From contig CAYPDQ010000005.1 of NCBI GenBank assembly GCA_964409535.1, positions 1-46,755 of the forward strand: 46,755 nucleotides of DNA, read 5' to 3'. Source of the stretch: JBBUAX01 sp964409535. Its GTDB lineage: Bacteria; Patescibacteriota; Minisyncoccia; UBA6257; 2-01-FULL-56-20. The notes below the pieces were generated by a model. The model searched no databases. It saw nothing but the letters and a program-made list of their open reading frames with translations, and was not told the origin of the DNA. Of this stretch, positions 1-7,604 are shown piece after piece (position 1 is the first letter of the stretch; every line of letters begins with the position of its first letter). The position numbers and the translations under genes are program-made.

Positions 1-49
1 ACGCGGAATAACGCTCCGCGCAACCTTTTTGAGCATCCAAAAATTCCAA

Positions 50-86
50 GGGCCCAGGGATCAAAACTGCATAGATCCCCAGGCCC
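50..86 (-). terminator. Hairpin downstream of the first leftward gene
   Basis: Two 13-base arms (50-62 and 74-86) can pair with two non-Watson-Crick positions around an 11-base loop. Read leftward it follows the stop of the 96-722 gene and runs into a T-rich stretch. This fits an intrinsic terminator, but the T run is interrupted. Positions 1-49 also hold a short GC-rich hairpin and no gene I can support. Confidence 0.4.
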
Positions 87-95
87 AAGCACCGA

Positions 96-722
96 CTACT
101 CGCGGGAGAGCAGGCACCAGCCGAGCGCGTCGCCGACGCCCTCCACCAAGCTGCGGCCCGCCCCGCGCCCCGCGCCGCCCCACCACACGCCCGGCACGCA
201 GCGGCTGCCCCCGAAGGGCTTCGCATCCGTCGCGTGGACCCACATCGGGTCCATCCGGAGTTCGGCGTTCAGGCCGGGCTTCTCCCGGCCGACGGCGAAT
301 ACGTCTCGGGCAGTCGTGCCCTTGAGTTGGTTCGCCTTCCCCCAGACGAGGAACTGGTCGAGCGACCAGCCGGGCCGGTTCAGGAGGACGAAGTTCTTGC
401 GGACATCGCCCTTACCGGACGGGGGGTAGAGGTGGCCAACCTGCCGGATGATGTAGTTCTCCGGCGTCTGGGGACCCGCCGCTTCCAGGGCCTCCTTCCA
501 GTCCTCGTCCCCGCGGACGAGAATGCCGGAGAGGAGATGGATACGCCCGCCGTCGGGGACGAGGAGGCCGCCGTTCGCGAACCTCGTCTTCGCCTCATCC
601 AGGGCACGGGCGAAGATGCCGCCGTCCAGTCCCAACTGAAAGGCGTCGCGGCACACACCCTTGTCCACGGACATCTTGCGCATCTGCTCAACCTGCGCGG
701 TCGTCACGGCTTTTGCAGTCAT
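96..722 (-). CDS. CPR-type conserved hypothetical protein, 208 aa
   Basis: I cannot assign a function. The protein starts MTAKAVTTAQVEQM and contains a central segment with AAGPQTPENYIIRQVGHLYPP and a C-terminal VWWxGAGR...GDALGW pattern. From memory this resembles a family of soluble proteins of similar length seen repeatedly in Parcubacteria genomes. It has no signal peptide or membrane segment. The start ATG at 720-722 is followed by uninterrupted coding to a TAG at 96-98. The last 30 or so residues are Gly/Arg-rich and look less conserved than the core, which could mean a degraded C-terminus. A good promoter (805-833) and two perfect palindromes (836-892) lie upstream, so it is probably a single, regulated transcription unit. 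Confidence 0.7.
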   Translation of the reverse strand: MTAKAVTTAQVEQMRKMSVDKGVCRDAFQLGLDGGIFARALDEAKTRFANGGLLVPDGGRIHLLSGILVRGDEDWKEALEAAGPQTPENYIIRQVGHLYPPSGKGDVRKNFVLLNRPGWSLDQFLVWGKANQLKGTTARDVFAVGREKPGLNAELRMDPMWVHATDAKPFGGSRCVPGVWWGGAGRGAGRSLVEGVGDALGWCLLSRE

Positions 723-804
723 TGCTCTCTCCTACTCTACGACTCACTTCAAGCTCCGGCCTCATTGCCGGGACCAAAAGCGGGCCAGTTCAAGGTACAA
801 AAGT

Positions 805-833
805 ATTATACCACTATCCATATAAAAACGCAA
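805..833 (-). promoter_or_regulatory. Sigma-70-type promoter of the 96-722 gene
   Basis: On the minus strand a TTGCGT -35 (828-833) and a perfect TATAAT -10 (805-810) are separated by exactly 17 bases. Transcription would start near 798 and give a leader of about 75 nt. The two perfect palindromes lie immediately upstream of the -35 box. Confidence 0.75.
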
Positions 834-835
834 AT

Positions 836-892
836 TGCCGCTATGACGCGTCATAGCGGCACTCCGAGCAGTGTTATGATATATCATAACAC
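836..892. promoter_or_regulatory. Two perfect palindromes, likely operator pair
   Basis: A 26-bp perfect palindrome (836-861) and a 22-bp perfect palindrome (871-892) share the core TATGA-N4-TCATA. Their centres are 33 bp apart, about three helical turns, so two dimers would bind the same face of the DNA. They sit just upstream of the -35 of the 96-722 gene. I infer binding sites for a dimeric regulator; which one is not known from this window. Confidence 0.65.
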
Positions 893-936
893 CCCGGATA
901 GAAAAGGATATAAGGAGGGTATGACGATTTGGCCGA

Positions 937-954
937 CCTGCCTGCGCAGGCAGG
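937..954. repeat. Short perfect palindrome CCTGCCTGC/GCAGGCAGG
   Basis: This 18-bp perfect palindrome lies between the fusA stop and the palindromic operators. Close relatives occur at 18678-18697 and 18715-18730, so it belongs to a small dispersed family in this genome. A rightward reading frame of 51 codons from 921 has an AAGGAGG two bases before its ATG, but it runs antisense into fusA and I do not regard it as a gene. Confidence 0.6.
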
Positions 955-1018
955 GATGCAGGCGCGGTTTTCTGCTCTACGAAAACCGACGCCGGTTCCC
1001 GAGGGGCGGGCAGCGGAG

Positions 1019-3124
1019 CTACTTCCGCTTCCCTTCCACAATCAGCGCCTCAATGTTCTTCGGCACCGGCTCGTAGCGGCCGAATTCCATAGTGAAGCTG
1101 CCCCGGCCCTGGGTCATGCTGCGCAAACTCGTTGCGTAGCCGAACATCTCCGCGAGCGGGACGCTTGCGTCGATCACCTTTATGTTCGCCCGGTCGGACA
1201 AGGCCTCGATCTTGCCGCGGCGGGAATTCAAGTCGCCGGTCACCTCACCCAAGAAGTCCTGGGGTATCAAAACCTGAACTTTCATTATCGGTTCCAGAAT
1301 CACCGGCTTCGCCCGGCGGGCCGCCTCCTGGAAAGCGATGGATGCGGCGATCTTGAACGCGGCTTCGGAGGAATCCACTTCATGGTAGGAGCCATCGTAT
1401 ACGGTCACTTCCGCGTCCACCACCGGATAACCGGCGATCACGCCTTTGTCCATCGCTTCTTTCACGCCCTTCTCCACCGCCGGGACAAACTCCTGCGGAA
1501 TTATCCCGCCCCTGATCGCATCGACGAACTCAAAACCCGCGCTCCGTTCCCGGGGCGTGACCCGCAGCCAGACATGGCCGTACTGGCCGCGGCCGCCGGA
1601 CTGCCGGATGTATTTTCCCTCCGCCTCCGCTTCCGCAGTTATCGTTTCCTTATAGGCGACCTGCGGCCGGCCGACATTGGCTTCCACCCCAAATTCCCGC
1701 TTCATCCGGTCCACGATTATCTCCAAGTGTAATTCACCCATCCCCTGGATAATGGTCTCGCCGGTATCCGGATCCCCGCCCACTCGGAAGGTCGGGTCCT
1801 CTTCCGCGAGACGACGCAGAGCCACGCCCATTTTCTCCTGGTCTGCCTTGGTCTTGGGCTCAATACGCACGCCTATGACCGGCTCCGGGAAAACGATCTT
1901 CTCCAGGATTATCGGTGCTTCCGGTGCAGCCAAGGTGTCGCCGGTCGTGGTGTTTTTGAGACCGACGATCGCGGCGATCTCTCCGGCATACACCTCCTCC
2001 ACCTCCTCCCGCTGGTTAGCATGCATCCGGACGATGCGCCCGATACGCTCCTGCTCGCCCTTTACCGTATTCAATATATAGGAACCGCGCCGGAGCACTC
2101 CGGAGTAATTCCGGAAATAGGTCAAACTGCCGACATAGGGGTCAGCCGCGATCTTGAAAGCCAGTGCCGAGAACGGCTCCTCGTCCTTGGGTTCGCGGGA
2201 GATCTCTTCCCCGGTCTTGGGGTTCACGCCTTTGACCGGCGGCAAATCCAGAGGCGAGGGCAAAAGATCCACTACCGCGTCCAAGACCAGTTGCACTCCT
2301 TTGTTCTTCAGCGCGGAGCCGCAAAAGACCGGAACGATCTTGTTCTCGATCGTCGCTTTGCGCAAAATGCGGCGCAGGTCTCCCAAACCGATCTCCCCGC
2401 CTTCCAAATATCTGTGCATCAGAGTGTCGTCCTGCTCTACTATCCTTTCCACGAGCGTGTGCCGGGCCTTCTCGACTTCGGATTTCATATTTTCCGGGAT
2501 CGGGATCTCCACCACCCGCTCGCCGCGCTCGCCCTGGAATTCGAAGGCCTTCATCTGGAGCAGATCCACCACTCCCTGGAACCCGCCCTCTATCCCGATC
2601 GGCAACTGGACCGGGACCGCGTTCGGGGTCAGACGCTCGTGAATGGAACTCAAAGAATTGACGAAGCTTGCGCCCATCCGGTCCAGTTTATTGATGAAGC
2701 AGATTCGCGGCACTTTGTATTCGTCCGCGTAGTGCCAGTTGGTTTCGGACTGCGGCTCCACTCCGGCGACGCCGTCAAAGACCACCACCGCGCCGTCCAG
2801 AACCCGCAAGCTGCGCTTGACCTCCACCGTGAAGTCGATGTGGCCAGGGGTGTCTATGAGGTTAATGCGGTGTTCGAAATCCTTGTCGCCTTTGTGGTAG
2901 GTCGGTATCCAAAAAGCAGTGGTGGCGGCGGAGGTTATGGTAATTCCCCGCTCCCGCTCCTGCTCCATCCAGTCCATCACCGTCGTGCCCTCGTGAACCT
3001 CGCCGATCTTGTGGGAAACGCCGGTGTAGAAAAGCACCCGTTCGGAAACGGTCGTCTTACCTGCGTCAATATGGGCAATGATACCGATATTTCTAACTTT
3101 TTCTATGGGGTACTGCCTGGGCAT
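1019..3124 (-). CDS. fusA: Elongation factor G
   Basis: EF-G is the GTPase that drives translocation of tRNA and mRNA on the ribosome and also takes part in ribosome recycling. The 701-residue product has the full family length. It opens MPRQYPIEKVRNIGIIAHIDAG with the P-loop AHIDAGKTT, followed by switch II (DTPGHID) and the NKLD motif (NKLDRMG). Domains II-V follow, with the conserved SGGRGQYGHV and GYATSLRSMTQGRG segments near the end. I chose the ATG at 3122-3124 because homology begins there; the frame is open further upstream only through rpsG. No Shine-Dalgarno sequence is visible. It is the last gene of the str operon, 76 bp after rpsG. No tuf gene follows, unlike the classical operon. 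Confidence 0.97.
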   Translation of the reverse strand: MPRQYPIEKVRNIGIIAHIDAGKTTVSERVLFYTGVSHKIGEVHEGTTVMDWMEQERERGITITSAATTAFWIPTYHKGDKDFEHRINLIDTPGHIDFTVEVKRSLRVLDGAVVVFDGVAGVEPQSETNWHYADEYKVPRICFINKLDRMGASFVNSLSSIHERLTPNAVPVQLPIGIEGGFQGVVDLLQMKAFEFQGERGERVVEIPIPENMKSEVEKARHTLVERIVEQDDTLMHRYLEGGEIGLGDLRRILRKATIENKIVPVFCGSALKNKGVQLVLDAVVDLLPSPLDLPPVKGVNPKTGEEISREPKDEEPFSALAFKIAADPYVGSLTYFRNYSGVLRRGSYILNTVKGEQERIGRIVRMHANQREEVEEVYAGEIAAIVGLKNTTTGDTLAAPEAPIILEKIVFPEPVIGVRIEPKTKADQEKMGVALRRLAEEDPTFRVGGDPDTGETIIQGMGELHLEIIVDRMKREFGVEANVGRPQVAYKETITAEAEAEGKYIRQSGGRGQYGHVWLRVTPRERSAGFEFVDAIRGGIIPQEFVPAVEKGVKEAMDKGVIAGYPVVDAEVTVYDGSYHEVDSSEAAFKIAASIAFQEAARRAKPVILEPIMKVQVLIPQDFLGEVTGDLNSRRGKIEALSDRANIKVIDASVPLAEMFGYATSLRSMTQGRGSFTMEFGRYEPVPKNIEALIVEGKRK

Positions 3125-3134
3125 TGTTAAATCG

Positions 3135-3201
3135 GCTACTAAATACGAATGTCTACGAATATACAAATTTCGTACTTTCGTCCATTTTCGTATTTCGTAG
3201 C
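3135..3201. repeat. Imperfect inverted repeat between rpsG and fusA
   Basis: A left arm starting at 3135 and a right arm ending at 3201 (TACGAAATACG-like) can pair imperfectly. The segment between is built from repeated TACGAA/TTCGTA words. Read leftward it would form a hairpin in the transcript between the two genes. It may lower read-through or protect the upstream message; that role is inference. Confidence 0.5.
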
Positions 3202-3668
3202 TAACTGGCGAAGTGAGCAAATGCTCTGTTAGCTTCTGCCATTTTGTGAGTGTCTTGTTTCTTTTTGATCGCTGCCCCCTCGTTTTTTGAGGCGGCAAGG
3301 AGTTCCTCCGCAAGTTTCTCCGCCAAGGGCTTGCCCTTGCGCGACCGCGCCGCGCCGATGATCCAGCGGGAAGCCAGAATGAAGCGCCGCTCCGGCCGCA
3401 CTTCCCGCGGCACCTGATAGTTGGCGCCGCCAACGCGTTTGGACACGACTTCGAGCATCGGCGATGCGTTCTGGATCGCCTTCTCAAAAACCGCGAGCGA
3501 GTCCTGCTTGGCCTCTTTTTCCACCAAGGTCAAGGCGTCGTAAACGACGCGCTCCGCGACCGATTTTTTGCCGTCGCGCATTACATAGTTCATAAACCGG
3601 CCGAGATCAACGCGGCTATGCTTAAAATCCGGCTGGCGGTACTTTTTATAAACTCTCTTTTTTCTCAT
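3201..3668 (-). CDS. rpsG: Small ribosomal subunit protein uS7
   Basis: uS7 nucleates assembly of the 30S head by binding the 3' major domain of 16S rRNA. The 155-residue product has the expected length and the family pattern: a basic N-terminus (MRKKRVYKKYRQPDFKHSR), FMNYVMRDGKKSVAERVVYDA, the VGGANYQVPREVRPERR segment, and HKMAEANRAFAHF at the end. Its ATG shares one base with the TAA of rpsL (TAATG), so translation is probably coupled. It is the middle gene of rpsL-rpsG-fusA. Confidence 0.97.
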   Translation of the reverse strand: MRKKRVYKKYRQPDFKHSRVDLGRFMNYVMRDGKKSVAERVVYDALTLVEKEAKQDSLAVFEKAIQNASPMLEVVSKRVGGANYQVPREVRPERRFILASRWIIGAARSRKGKPLAEKLAEELLAASKNEGAAIKKKQDTHKMAEANRAFAHFAS

Positions 3669-4081
3669 TATTGCTTGGGTCTTTTCGCGCCGTACTTGGA
3701 GCGCTGCTGCTTCCTGCCTTCCACTCCGCCGGTGTCCAGCACTCCCCGAACCACGTGATAGCGCACGCCCGGCAAGTCCTTCACCCGCCCGCCGCGGACG
3801 AGGACGATGGAGTGCTCCTGCAGATTGTGCTTCTCCCCCGGAATGTAGGCGGTGATCTCCATTCCATTGGTGAGCCGCACCCGCGCCACCTTGCGCAAGG
3901 CGGAGTTCGGCTTCTTGGGGGTCTGGGTAAAAACCTTGAGACAGACACCGCGCTTGAAGGGCGAAGCCGAGTCCACCGGCCGGTTTTTCAAGGTGTTGAA
4001 GTAATACGACAAAGCCGGCGACTTGCTCTTCGCGCGCGCCGTGGTCCTGCCCTTTTTGATGAGTTGCCTGATGGTAGGCAT
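3668..4081 (-). CDS. rpsL: Small ribosomal subunit protein uS12
   Basis: uS12 sits at the decoding centre and controls translational accuracy. The 137-residue product begins MPTIRQLIKKGR and has the universally conserved TPKKPNSALRKVARVRL and the GVRYHVVRGVLDTGGVEGRKQQRSKYG tail. An N-terminal insert around LSYYFNTLKNRPVDS is slightly longer than in E. coli. The ATG at 4079-4081 is chosen because homology starts there; there is no clear Shine-Dalgarno sequence. It is the first gene of the operon and is driven by the strong promoter at 4115-4143. Confidence 0.97.
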   Translation of the reverse strand: MPTIRQLIKKGRTTARAKSKSPALSYYFNTLKNRPVDSASPFKRGVCLKVFTQTPKKPNSALRKVARVRLTNGMEITAYIPGEKHNLQEHSIVLVRGGRVKDLPGVRYHVVRGVLDTGGVEGRKQQRSKYGAKRPKQ

Positions 4082-4094
4082 ATCACAAAAATTT

Positions 4095-4108
4095 GCCTCT
4101 CCCGAGGC
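4095..4108 (-). promoter_or_regulatory. Hairpin at the 5' end of the rpsL leader
   Basis: On the minus strand GCCTC-GGGA-GAGGC can form a five-pair stem with a GNRA-type tetraloop. With the -10 box at 4115-4120 transcription should begin close to 4108, so the hairpin would sit at the very 5' end of the str mRNA. That could stabilise the message. No ribosomal-protein binding site is demonstrated. Confidence 0.45.
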
Positions 4109-4114
4109 GTGAAA

Positions 4115-4143
4115 ATAATAGAACGGATATGCAGAGATGTCAA
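4115..4143 (-). promoter_or_regulatory. Promoter of the str operon
   Basis: A perfect TTGACA -35 (4138-4143, minus strand) and a TATTAT -10 (4115-4120) are separated by 17 bases. The predicted start lies about 27 bases ahead of the rpsL ATG. This is one of the best matches to the sigma-70 consensus in the window. Confidence 0.85.
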
Positions 4144-4205
4144 AGGAAGCTCGGCCTAACGGCTCGTCGGGGTCGGTGTTGTTTTGCTCCAGCGGCAAAA
4201 CTCAC

Positions 4206-4275
4206 CTGTGTCTCGGCCAGCCGATCCGCCCTAGGCGGAACCAAGCTCGGCTTGGCCTGCGACACACCCCGCCGA
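4206..4275. repeat. Multi-arm palindromic element between the M50 gene and rpsL
   Basis: The segment has an outer imperfect stem (TGTGTC near 4206 and GACACA near 4265) enclosing two hairpins: CCGCC-CTAG-GCGG and CCAAGC-TCG-GCTTGG. It lies after the stop of the leftward M50 gene and before the str promoter. It could act as a terminator or be a dispersed repeat; there is no clean T tail. Confidence 0.4.
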
Positions 4276-4294
4276 ACCGCCAGGCCTCGCTATG

Positions 4295-4933
4295 TTAGAT
4301 TCCGAAGCCCCCACCGGCGAACCAGGAAGAGAGAGTGTGGATGACCGGGGTGATCAATTGGAAGCCGAAGAATATGAAGAGGAGGAGGATCACCATGCCG
4401 TAGCGTTCCAGGAAGAACGCCAGACGCCGGGAACTTTCCCGGGGCGGCAGAAGCGCGAAGAGCACTTTGGAACCGTCCAGGGGCGGGATCGGCACGAGAT
4501 TGAAAACGCCCAAGAGCACGTTCACATAGACGATTAGCGCAAAAGGCGTAGCCAATGCGACATCCGACGCAGGCAAGATTCGCAGGAACAAGCCGAAAAC
4601 GGCGGCAATCAAGAAGTTGGAAAGCGGCCCGGCGGCAGCTATGATCCCGGCACCGACCTTGGGGTTTTTTAGATTCCGCGGATCGTAGGGCACGGGCTTC
4701 GCCCAGCCGAAGATGATGGTCGGCTGGCCGAAGAGCGCCGGGATGGCCAAAATGAGCGGCAGGATGATAGAGCCGAATGGATCAAGATGGGTGACGGGAT
4801 TAAGGGTCAGCCGCCCAGCGAGGCGCGCGGTCGGGTCGCCCAGCCGCTCCGCCACGTAGCCATGGGAGATCTCGTGCACCACCACCGAGAAAAGGAATAT
4901 GAGCAATATAAATAAGAAGAGTAGCAAACTCAT
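4295..4933 (-). CDS. Site-2-type zinc metalloprotease, peptidase M50 family
   Basis: This is an intramembrane metalloprotease of the M50 family. The 212-residue protein begins with a hydrophobic helix carrying the zinc motif HEISH (H20, E21, H24). It continues with RLAGRLTLNPVTHLDPFGS, further transmembrane helices, and a later NLVPIPPLDGSKVL motif that supplies the third zinc ligand (Asp). It has no PDZ domain, so it is the short CPR/archaeal-like form rather than RseP. The ATG at 4931-4933 is chosen because upstream codons would be antisense to tRNA-Arg. A TATATT box 7 bases before the ATG suggests a leaderless message. Its substrate cannot be inferred. Confidence 0.9.
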   Translation of the reverse strand: MSLLLFLFILLIFLFSVVVHEISHGYVAERLGDPTARLAGRLTLNPVTHLDPFGSIILPLILAIPALFGQPTIIFGWAKPVPYDPRNLKNPKVGAGIIAAAGPLSNFLIAAVFGLFLRILPASDVALATPFALIVYVNVLLGVFNLVPIPPLDGSKVLFALLPPRESSRRLAFFLERYGMVILLLFIFFGFQLITPVIHTLSSWFAGGGFGI

Positions 4934-4940
4934 CTTGGAC

Positions 4941-4946
4941 AATATA
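4941..4946 (-). promoter_or_regulatory. -10 box (TATATT) for a leaderless M50 transcript
   Basis: TATATT on the minus strand lies 7 bases upstream of the M50 ATG, so the expected +1 coincides with the start codon. No convincing -35 is visible. The same spacing recurs at several other genes in this window. Confidence 0.45.
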
Positions 4947-4960
4947 TCATAAACGGCGGT

Positions 4961-5032
4961 GCCCCCATAGCTCAATGGATAGAGTACCGGTCTTCGGAAC
5001 CGGGGATGGCGGTTCGAGTCCGTCTGGGGGCG
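4961..5032 (+). tRNA. tRNA-Arg (anticodon TCG)
   Basis: The acceptor stem GCCCCCA (4961-4967) pairs with TGGGGGC (5025-5031), with discriminator G at 5032. The D arm (GCTC...GAGT), a CCGGT/ACCGG anticodon stem around the loop CTTCGGA and a GGTTCGAGTCC T arm are all present. The anticodon TCG reads CGA-type arginine codons. CCA is not encoded. Confidence 0.95.
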
Positions 5033-5110
5033 CAAAGGTTCAAATTTTACCCCCACTTAACTTGTTATAGGGCGAGGTATCTCGGGGACGCAGAATGCAT
5101 TTGTCGCGCA

Positions 5111-5139
5111 TTGATAACCGGGTAGAACTCTTATATAAT
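5111..5139 (+). promoter_or_regulatory. Promoter of tRNA-Lys and recG
   Basis: TTGATA (-35, 5111-5116) and a perfect TATAAT (-10, 5134-5139) are 17 bases apart. The expected start is near 5146, about 16 bases before the tRNA. The downstream order implies that tRNA-Lys and recG are co-transcribed. Confidence 0.85.
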
Positions 5140-5149
5140 GTAGTGCGAC

Positions 5150-5158
5150 TTATCCACA
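5150..5158 (+). promoter_or_regulatory. DnaA-box-like site TTATCCACA
   Basis: This 9-mer is identical to a consensus DnaA box and lies just after the predicted transcription start of tRNA-Lys/recG. The following bases extend it to TTATCCACAGCCCC, a 14-mer that recurs exactly at 45273. Other copies of the 9-mer are at 19731 and 36233 on the minus strand. Function as a DnaA site is inference. Confidence 0.4.
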
Positions 5159-5161
5159 GCC

Positions 5162-5234
<73 letters not shown>

Positions 5235-5236
5235 CA

Positions 5237-7378
5237 ATGTTCACTCCCTCCACACTCCTTGCAGACATACCCGGCGTCGGGCCGCGTTTTTCCCAAAAAC
5301 TCAAACGGCTGAACATCGTGACCGTTGGCGAACTTTTGCATCACTTCCCGACACGCTACGAGGACTTCTCGCAAATTTACCCGATCGCGGACCTGGAACC
5401 AGGCCAGCAGGCGACCGTCCAAGGCATTGTAGAAGGCATTGACCTGCGGCACAGCTTCCGGCGGCACATAACGGTCGTGGAAGCAAAGATACGCGATGAT
5501 TCCGGAGTGGTGCGCGCGGTGTGGTTCAACCAGCCCTACGTCAAGAACGTCCTGCGACCAGGTCTACTCGTGAATCTTTCCGGCAAGGTCGCGGCATCGG
5601 ATGAAGACATTTATTTGAGCCACCCTACCTATGAACCGGCGGCTGGCGACGAGCGGCAAATGACCAAACACACCGGGCGCCTCGTGCCTATCTACCCCGA
5701 GACCCGCGGCCTTACTTCCAAGGGGATACGCTTCATCATCCAGCCCCTCCTCCAACGCCTCGCCCCCCTTGTAGAATGGCTCCCGCCGGAAGTAAGGCGG
5801 ACAAACCGCCTGCCGGAGATAAATGCGGCGCTCCAAAACGTCCATTTTCCGGAACGAATAGAGGACGCGCTCCAGGCCAAACGGCGCTTCGCTTTTCACG
5901 ACCTTTTTCTTCTCCAACTTCTGAACTTGAGGCAGAAACTGAAACTGGCCCGGGAAGAAGCGCCAGCGATCCCCACGGATATTGAGTGGCTGAAAAAGAT
6001 ACTCGCGCAACTGCCCTTTGAACTGACGCTTTCTCAAAAACGTTCTCTCTGGGAAATATTGAAGGATATGGAAAAGTCGCGGCCGATGAATCGCCTCTTG
6101 CAAGGCGAGGTCGGCTCCGGCAAGACCGCAGTCGCGGCGCTCGCCGCGACGGTCGCGGCCGAGAACGGATATCAGACCGCGATAATGGCGCCGACCGAGG
6201 TTCTCACCCGCCAGCACTTTGAGACGTTCCGGAAACTTTTTTCGGGGATGGAGTCCGGCCAGCCGCCATTAGGACTTCTTACTGCAAGCAGTGCGAGGAT
6301 AATCTATGCGAACGATCTCATGGCGGAAACGAAAAAAGAAAACCTGCGCCAACTCATCCGCAAAGGCGAAGTGAAAATTGTGATCGGCACGCACGCGCTC
6401 ATTGCAAAAGGAATAACTTTCCACAACTTGGGACTTGCAGTAATTGATGAGCAACATCGCTTCGGCGTAGGTGAGCGCGCAGAGCTTGCTGGCCAGAGAT
6501 CGCAGAAAATGCTCCCGCACTTTTTGAGCATGTCCGCGACGCCGATCCCCCGAACACTCATGCTCACCGTCTTCGGCGACCTGGACATTTCCACGATCGA
6601 CGAACTGCCCGGCGGCAGAAAAAAGATCCTGACCAAGATCGTTGCGCCGACAAACCGCGCGAAGGCGTACGACTTCATTCGCGCCCAGATACAAAGAGGG
6701 CGGCAAGCGTTCGTCATCTGCCCGCGCATCGAACCGTCGGAGGCGGCCGACGCCCGGCTACCGGCCTGGCAAAAACAAATGAAACTGTGGGAGGTGAAAT
6801 CGGTGAAAGAAGAATTCGAAAAACTCTCCCAAAAAATTTTCCCGGACCTCGCGGTGGAAATGCTTCACGGCCAAATGAAGGCCAAGGCGAAAGAAGAGGT
6901 GATGAAAAGATTCCGGGAGGGAAAAACGGACGTCTTGGTCTCCACTTCCGTTATAGAGGTGGGCGTGGACGTGCCGAACGCGACGATAATGATGATAGAA
7001 GGCGCAGAACGTTTCGGACTTGCGCAGCTTTACCAGTTCCGCGGCCGGGTTGGGCGCGGGGAGCATCAATCTTTTTGCTTTCTTTTCACCGAATCCAGTT
7101 CCAAGACGACCGCCGCCCGCTTAAAGGCGATCGTGGAGGCAAAAAACGGCTTTGAGCTCGCGGAAAAGGATCTAGAGCTCCGCGGACCCGGAGAATTTTT
7201 AGGACAGAAGCAAACTGGCTTGCCGGACACGGCGATGAAAGGTCTCCAGGACATGGAAATGGTGAAAGCGGCGAGGGTTTCGGCGGTAAAGATCCTGGGA
7301 TCCGACCCGGCGCTCAAAAAATATCCCGAACTCCGGGAGAAAATCGCCGCGTTCGAGCAGGAAATTCACCTGGAGTAG
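5237..7378 (+). CDS. recG: ATP-dependent DNA helicase RecG
   Basis: RecG remodels stalled replication forks and branch-migrates Holliday junctions. The 713-residue protein has an N-terminal OB-type wedge domain (about 60-160), a Walker A motif GEVGSGKT (K296), the DEQH box (404-407, followed by RFG), and the helicase C motifs ending QFRGRVGRGEHQSFCFLF. Homology begins at MFTPSTLLADIPGVGPRF, so the ATG at 5237 is preferred; earlier in-frame codons would translate the tRNA. The start codon is only two bases past the tRNA-Lys 3' end and has no Shine-Dalgarno sequence. Once RNase Z cuts the tRNA the recG message should be almost leaderless. Confidence 0.96.
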   Translation: MFTPSTLLADIPGVGPRFSQKLKRLNIVTVGELLHHFPTRYEDFSQIYPIADLEPGQQATVQGIVEGIDLRHSFRRHITVVEAKIRDDSGVVRAVWFNQPYVKNVLRPGLLVNLSGKVAASDEDIYLSHPTYEPAAGDERQMTKHTGRLVPIYPETRGLTSKGIRFIIQPLLQRLAPLVEWLPPEVRRTNRLPEINAALQNVHFPERIEDALQAKRRFAFHDLFLLQLLNLRQKLKLAREEAPAIPTDIEWLKKILAQLPFELTLSQKRSLWEILKDMEKSRPMNRLLQGEVGSGKTAVAALAATVAAENGYQTAIMAPTEVLTRQHFETFRKLFSGMESGQPPLGLLTASSARIIYANDLMAETKKENLRQLIRKGEVKIVIGTHALIAKGITFHNLGLAVIDEQHRFGVGERAELAGQRSQKMLPHFLSMSATPIPRTLMLTVFGDLDISTIDELPGGRKKILTKIVAPTNRAKAYDFIRAQIQRGRQAFVICPRIEPSEAADARLPAWQKQMKLWEVKSVKEEFEKLSQKIFPDLAVEMLHGQMKAKAKEEVMKRFREGKTDVLVSTSVIEVGVDVPNATIMMIEGAERFGLAQLYQFRGRVGRGEHQSFCFLFTESSSKTTAARLKAIVEAKNGFELAEKDLELRGPGEFLGQKQTGLPDTAMKGLQDMEMVKAARVSAVKILGSDPALKKYPELREKIAAFEQEIHLE

Positions 7379-7401
7379 CCGCTTTTTGCGACACCGGACT
7401 T

Positions 7402-7463
7402 GCCGGGTGCCACAACTGCGATTTTATTTACGTCGCATAGCGTCGCAAGTTGTGGCACCCGGC
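7402..7463. repeat. Long inverted repeat after recG
   Basis: Two perfect 16-base arms (7402-7417 and 7448-7463) extend by four more pairs after one bulged A, around a loop of about 20 bases. It lies 23 bp after the recG stop and 140 bp before nrdJ. There is no T tail directly after it, though TTTATTCTGTTTTTT follows at about 7487. It may end recG transcription or be a copy of a dispersed element. Confidence 0.6.
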
Positions 7464-7604
7464 TTGCATTTCCCAAAGAATATGTCTTTATTCTGTTTTT
7501 TGTGGACAACTACCCCTTTCCCCCGACCACGGGGTTGGGGTTAAAATAATCTGGCTCCAAGACGAGCTCGTCACTCGCAAAAAATAAACGGGGTCAAAGA
7601 AAAA

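Noticed and set aside
921..1076. Rightward 51-codon frame with AAGGAGG two bases before its ATG.
   Set aside because: It runs antisense into the end of fusA, the spacing to the ATG is too short, and the residues look like reverse-strand translation.
7464..7604. Possible cobalamin riboswitch ahead of the B12-dependent nrdJ.
   Set aside because: The gap is too short and shows no B12-box sequence; only a CCCC/GGGG hairpin and AT-rich DNA are present.
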